Below are positions 29,593 to 30,294 of a stretch of 30,294 bases of DNA, piece by piece. Every line of letters begins with the position of its first letter. Position 1 is the first letter of the stretch. The translations under genes and the position numbers were made by a program. Under the pieces are notes generated by a model. It did not search any database and was not told the origin of the DNA. It worked only from the letters and a program-made list of their open reading frames with translations. The stretch comes from an uncultured Peptococcaceae bacterium (GTDB lineage: Bacteria > Bacillota > Peptococcia > Peptococcales > Peptococcaceae): positions 1 through 30,294 of the forward strand of contig URZX01000026.1 in the NCBI GenBank assembly GCA_900552455.1. The letters run 5' to 3'.

Positions 29593-29751
29593 ATGATTAC
29601 TGTCAGAGAGTTTTTCCAGAAAAAATTTATTGGCCCTTGGCGGCCATTGACCAAAGTAGCATTGAATAAAGAATCTGACTATGAAAAAAGCCGATGGGCT
29701 GCAAAAATGCAACTCGTCGACTTTCCTTGTGAGATTTTTGGTTGTGCATAG
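29593..29751 (+). CDS. Small hypothetical protein, 52 aa
   Basis: A frame from ATG 29593 to TAG 29749-29751 fills the AT-richer gap between the sigma operon and arsC. The product is basic and aromatic-rich (contains FFQKKFIGPWRP and SRWAAKMQLVDFPCEIFGCA). The site before it (GGGATGAAAA) is weak. No family is recognised, and it may be a remnant of a longer gene. Confidence 0.3.
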   Translation: MITVREFFQKKFIGPWRPLTKVALNKESDYEKSRWAAKMQLVDFPCEIFGCA

Positions 29752-29753
29752 AC

Positions 29754-30200
29754 TCAGCGGCAGTAGTCCGCGATTGCCTGGCTTGCATAGCTGGCGGTGC
29801 CGGGGGCGTGGCGGTCGGCAGCTAAGTCTTTAATCTTTTGCGCTATTATTTCAATGATCTGTATAAAACATTCATCACTTTTTCCTGTCGGATCAGGAAG
29901 CCCCCAATTATCATCAAAGGCTCTGCCAATAAAGGGGCAGCCGACATCACATCCCATGGAAATCGCTATGTCGGGCGTGGGAATTTTATCAATCGTCTTG
30001 CTATACTGGCTTTGCTCCATGTCTATATCATAAAGCTCCTTTATGAGACGTACAGCGTCCTGATTAATTTGTGGTTTTGTTTCTGTTCCGGCAGAATAGA
30101 GATCAAACATTTCTCCTGCCAAATGTTTTCCCAGCGCCTCTGCAATCTGACTGCGACAAGAATTATGTACACAAATAAATGCCACTTTTTTCTTAGCCAT
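29754..30200 (-). CDS. arsC: Arsenate reductase, thioredoxin-coupled (low-MW phosphatase fold)
   Basis: 148 residues. CVHNSCRS (Cys10, Arg16; the CX5R phosphate loop), the resolving pair Cys84 and Cys88 (GCDVGC) and Asp103-Pro104 (LPDPTG) are all present, matching the Staphylococcus aureus ArsC mechanism: As(V) is reduced to As(III) through a thiol relay recharged by thioredoxin. ATG 30200 is the only start giving the normal N-terminus, but its ribosome site is weak. After KIKDLA (about residue 127) a tail of 21 residues is encoded by GC-rich DNA, whereas the body is AT-richer, suggesting a recombination junction. Upstream, an IS-like end begins about 30 bp away, so neighbouring ars genes may have been cut off. 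Confidence 0.88.
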   Translation of the reverse strand: MAKKKVAFICVHNSCRSQIAEALGKHLAGEMFDLYSAGTETKPQINQDAVRLIKELYDIDMEQSQYSKTIDKIPTPDIAISMGCDVGCPFIGRAFDDNWGLPDPTGKSDECFIQIIEIIAQKIKDLAADRHAPGTASYASQAIADYCR

Positions 30201-30231
30201 CGTTAAAATCCCAGTTTGTGCAACAGCGCAA

Positions 30232-30294
30232 TGAACTGTCCCCCAAAAGTTGGACACTATAAAAATTAAATAGCTTGTTTTGCTAAGGATTGGC
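30232..30294 (+). mobile_element. Possible left end of an IS3-family element (partial)
   Basis: The sequence starting TGAACTGTCCCCCAAAAG (30232) and continuing TTGGACA resembles the terminal inverted repeats of IS3/IS150-group insertion sequences. No transposase frame is visible before the window ends, so the element would extend to the right. This is recognition of a short motif only. Confidence 0.5.

Noticed and set aside
29660..29700. Possible terminator of arsC (AGCC/GGCT before a T-run on the - strand)
   Set aside because: The stem is only 4 bp, too weak to call.

Overview
The window looks like chromosomal DNA of an anaerobic, fairly GC-rich Bacillota (a clostridial relative; no finer placement is possible from this stretch). 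The reasons are strong GGAGG ribosome sites, SigA-type promoters, and an anaerobe's oxidative-stress kit (2Fe superoxide reductase, rubrerythrin, PerR, YaaA). A 4-hydroxybutyrate dehydrogenase of clostridial fermentation type and a cell-surface protein with S-layer homology (SLH) domains point the same way. I saw no rRNA, tRNA, CRISPR array or complete mobile element.

Layout. 1-760: tail of a + strand gene, a terminator and an Isf-like iron-sulfur flavoprotein (-). 848-4181: a four-gene (-) operon, response regulator > ABC ATPase > ABC-2 permease > histidine kinase, resembling bacitracin/lantibiotic-type stress and export modules. 4182-4624: non-coding, with the operon promoter, two hairpins and a candidate small RNA. 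4625-5038: an orphan type IV pilin-like protein (-). 5264-6045: a DUF134 regulator translationally coupled to superoxide reductase (-), divergent from a six-gene (+) operon at 6197-9817 (flavodoxin-like lipoprotein, YgjP-type metallopeptidase, YaaA, sugar O-acetyltransferase, YbaK/ProX-type tRNA deacylase, GNAT). 9863-11002: a PerR-like repressor with two tandem operator-like boxes and a rubrerythrin with two rubredoxin domains. 11068-12511: a CBS-domain protein (-), then a GNAT enzyme and two tiny paralogous membrane proteins (+). 12567-14446: two tandem EamA-type transporters (-). 14647-15765: a CDF metal exporter (+). 15875-19722: a 1221-residue surface protein (fibro-slime, two SpaA-like domains, acidic Pro-rich linker, SLH) behind a structured leader of about 165 nt. 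19793-21513: a PadR-HAAS-TraX operon (+). 21563-22675: 4-hydroxybutyrate dehydrogenase (-). 22799-24599: a lipid-kinase-family protein and an ADP-ribosylglycohydrolase (+). 24649-26053: an AlbA_2 / divergent-ATPase / winged-helix protein behind an array of CTCGTC/GACGAG half-sites. 26108-29527: an ECF sigma > six-helix membrane protein > ABC ATPase > ABC permease operon (-). 29580-30294: an AT-richer end with an arsenate reductase whose tail looks chimeric and, at the edge, what looks like the start of an IS3-type insertion sequence.

Several units read as one theme: detoxifying oxygen species without oxygen metabolism (SOR, rubrerythrin, PerR, YaaA, flavoproteins) and sensing envelope stress (two-component/ABC operon, sigma/ABC operon, PadR-HAAS). 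The most unusual items are the leader of the surface-protein gene, the operator array at 24.65 kb, the tandem mini membrane proteins, the doubly rubredoxin-tailed rubrerythrin and the small-RNA candidate at 4.4 kb.
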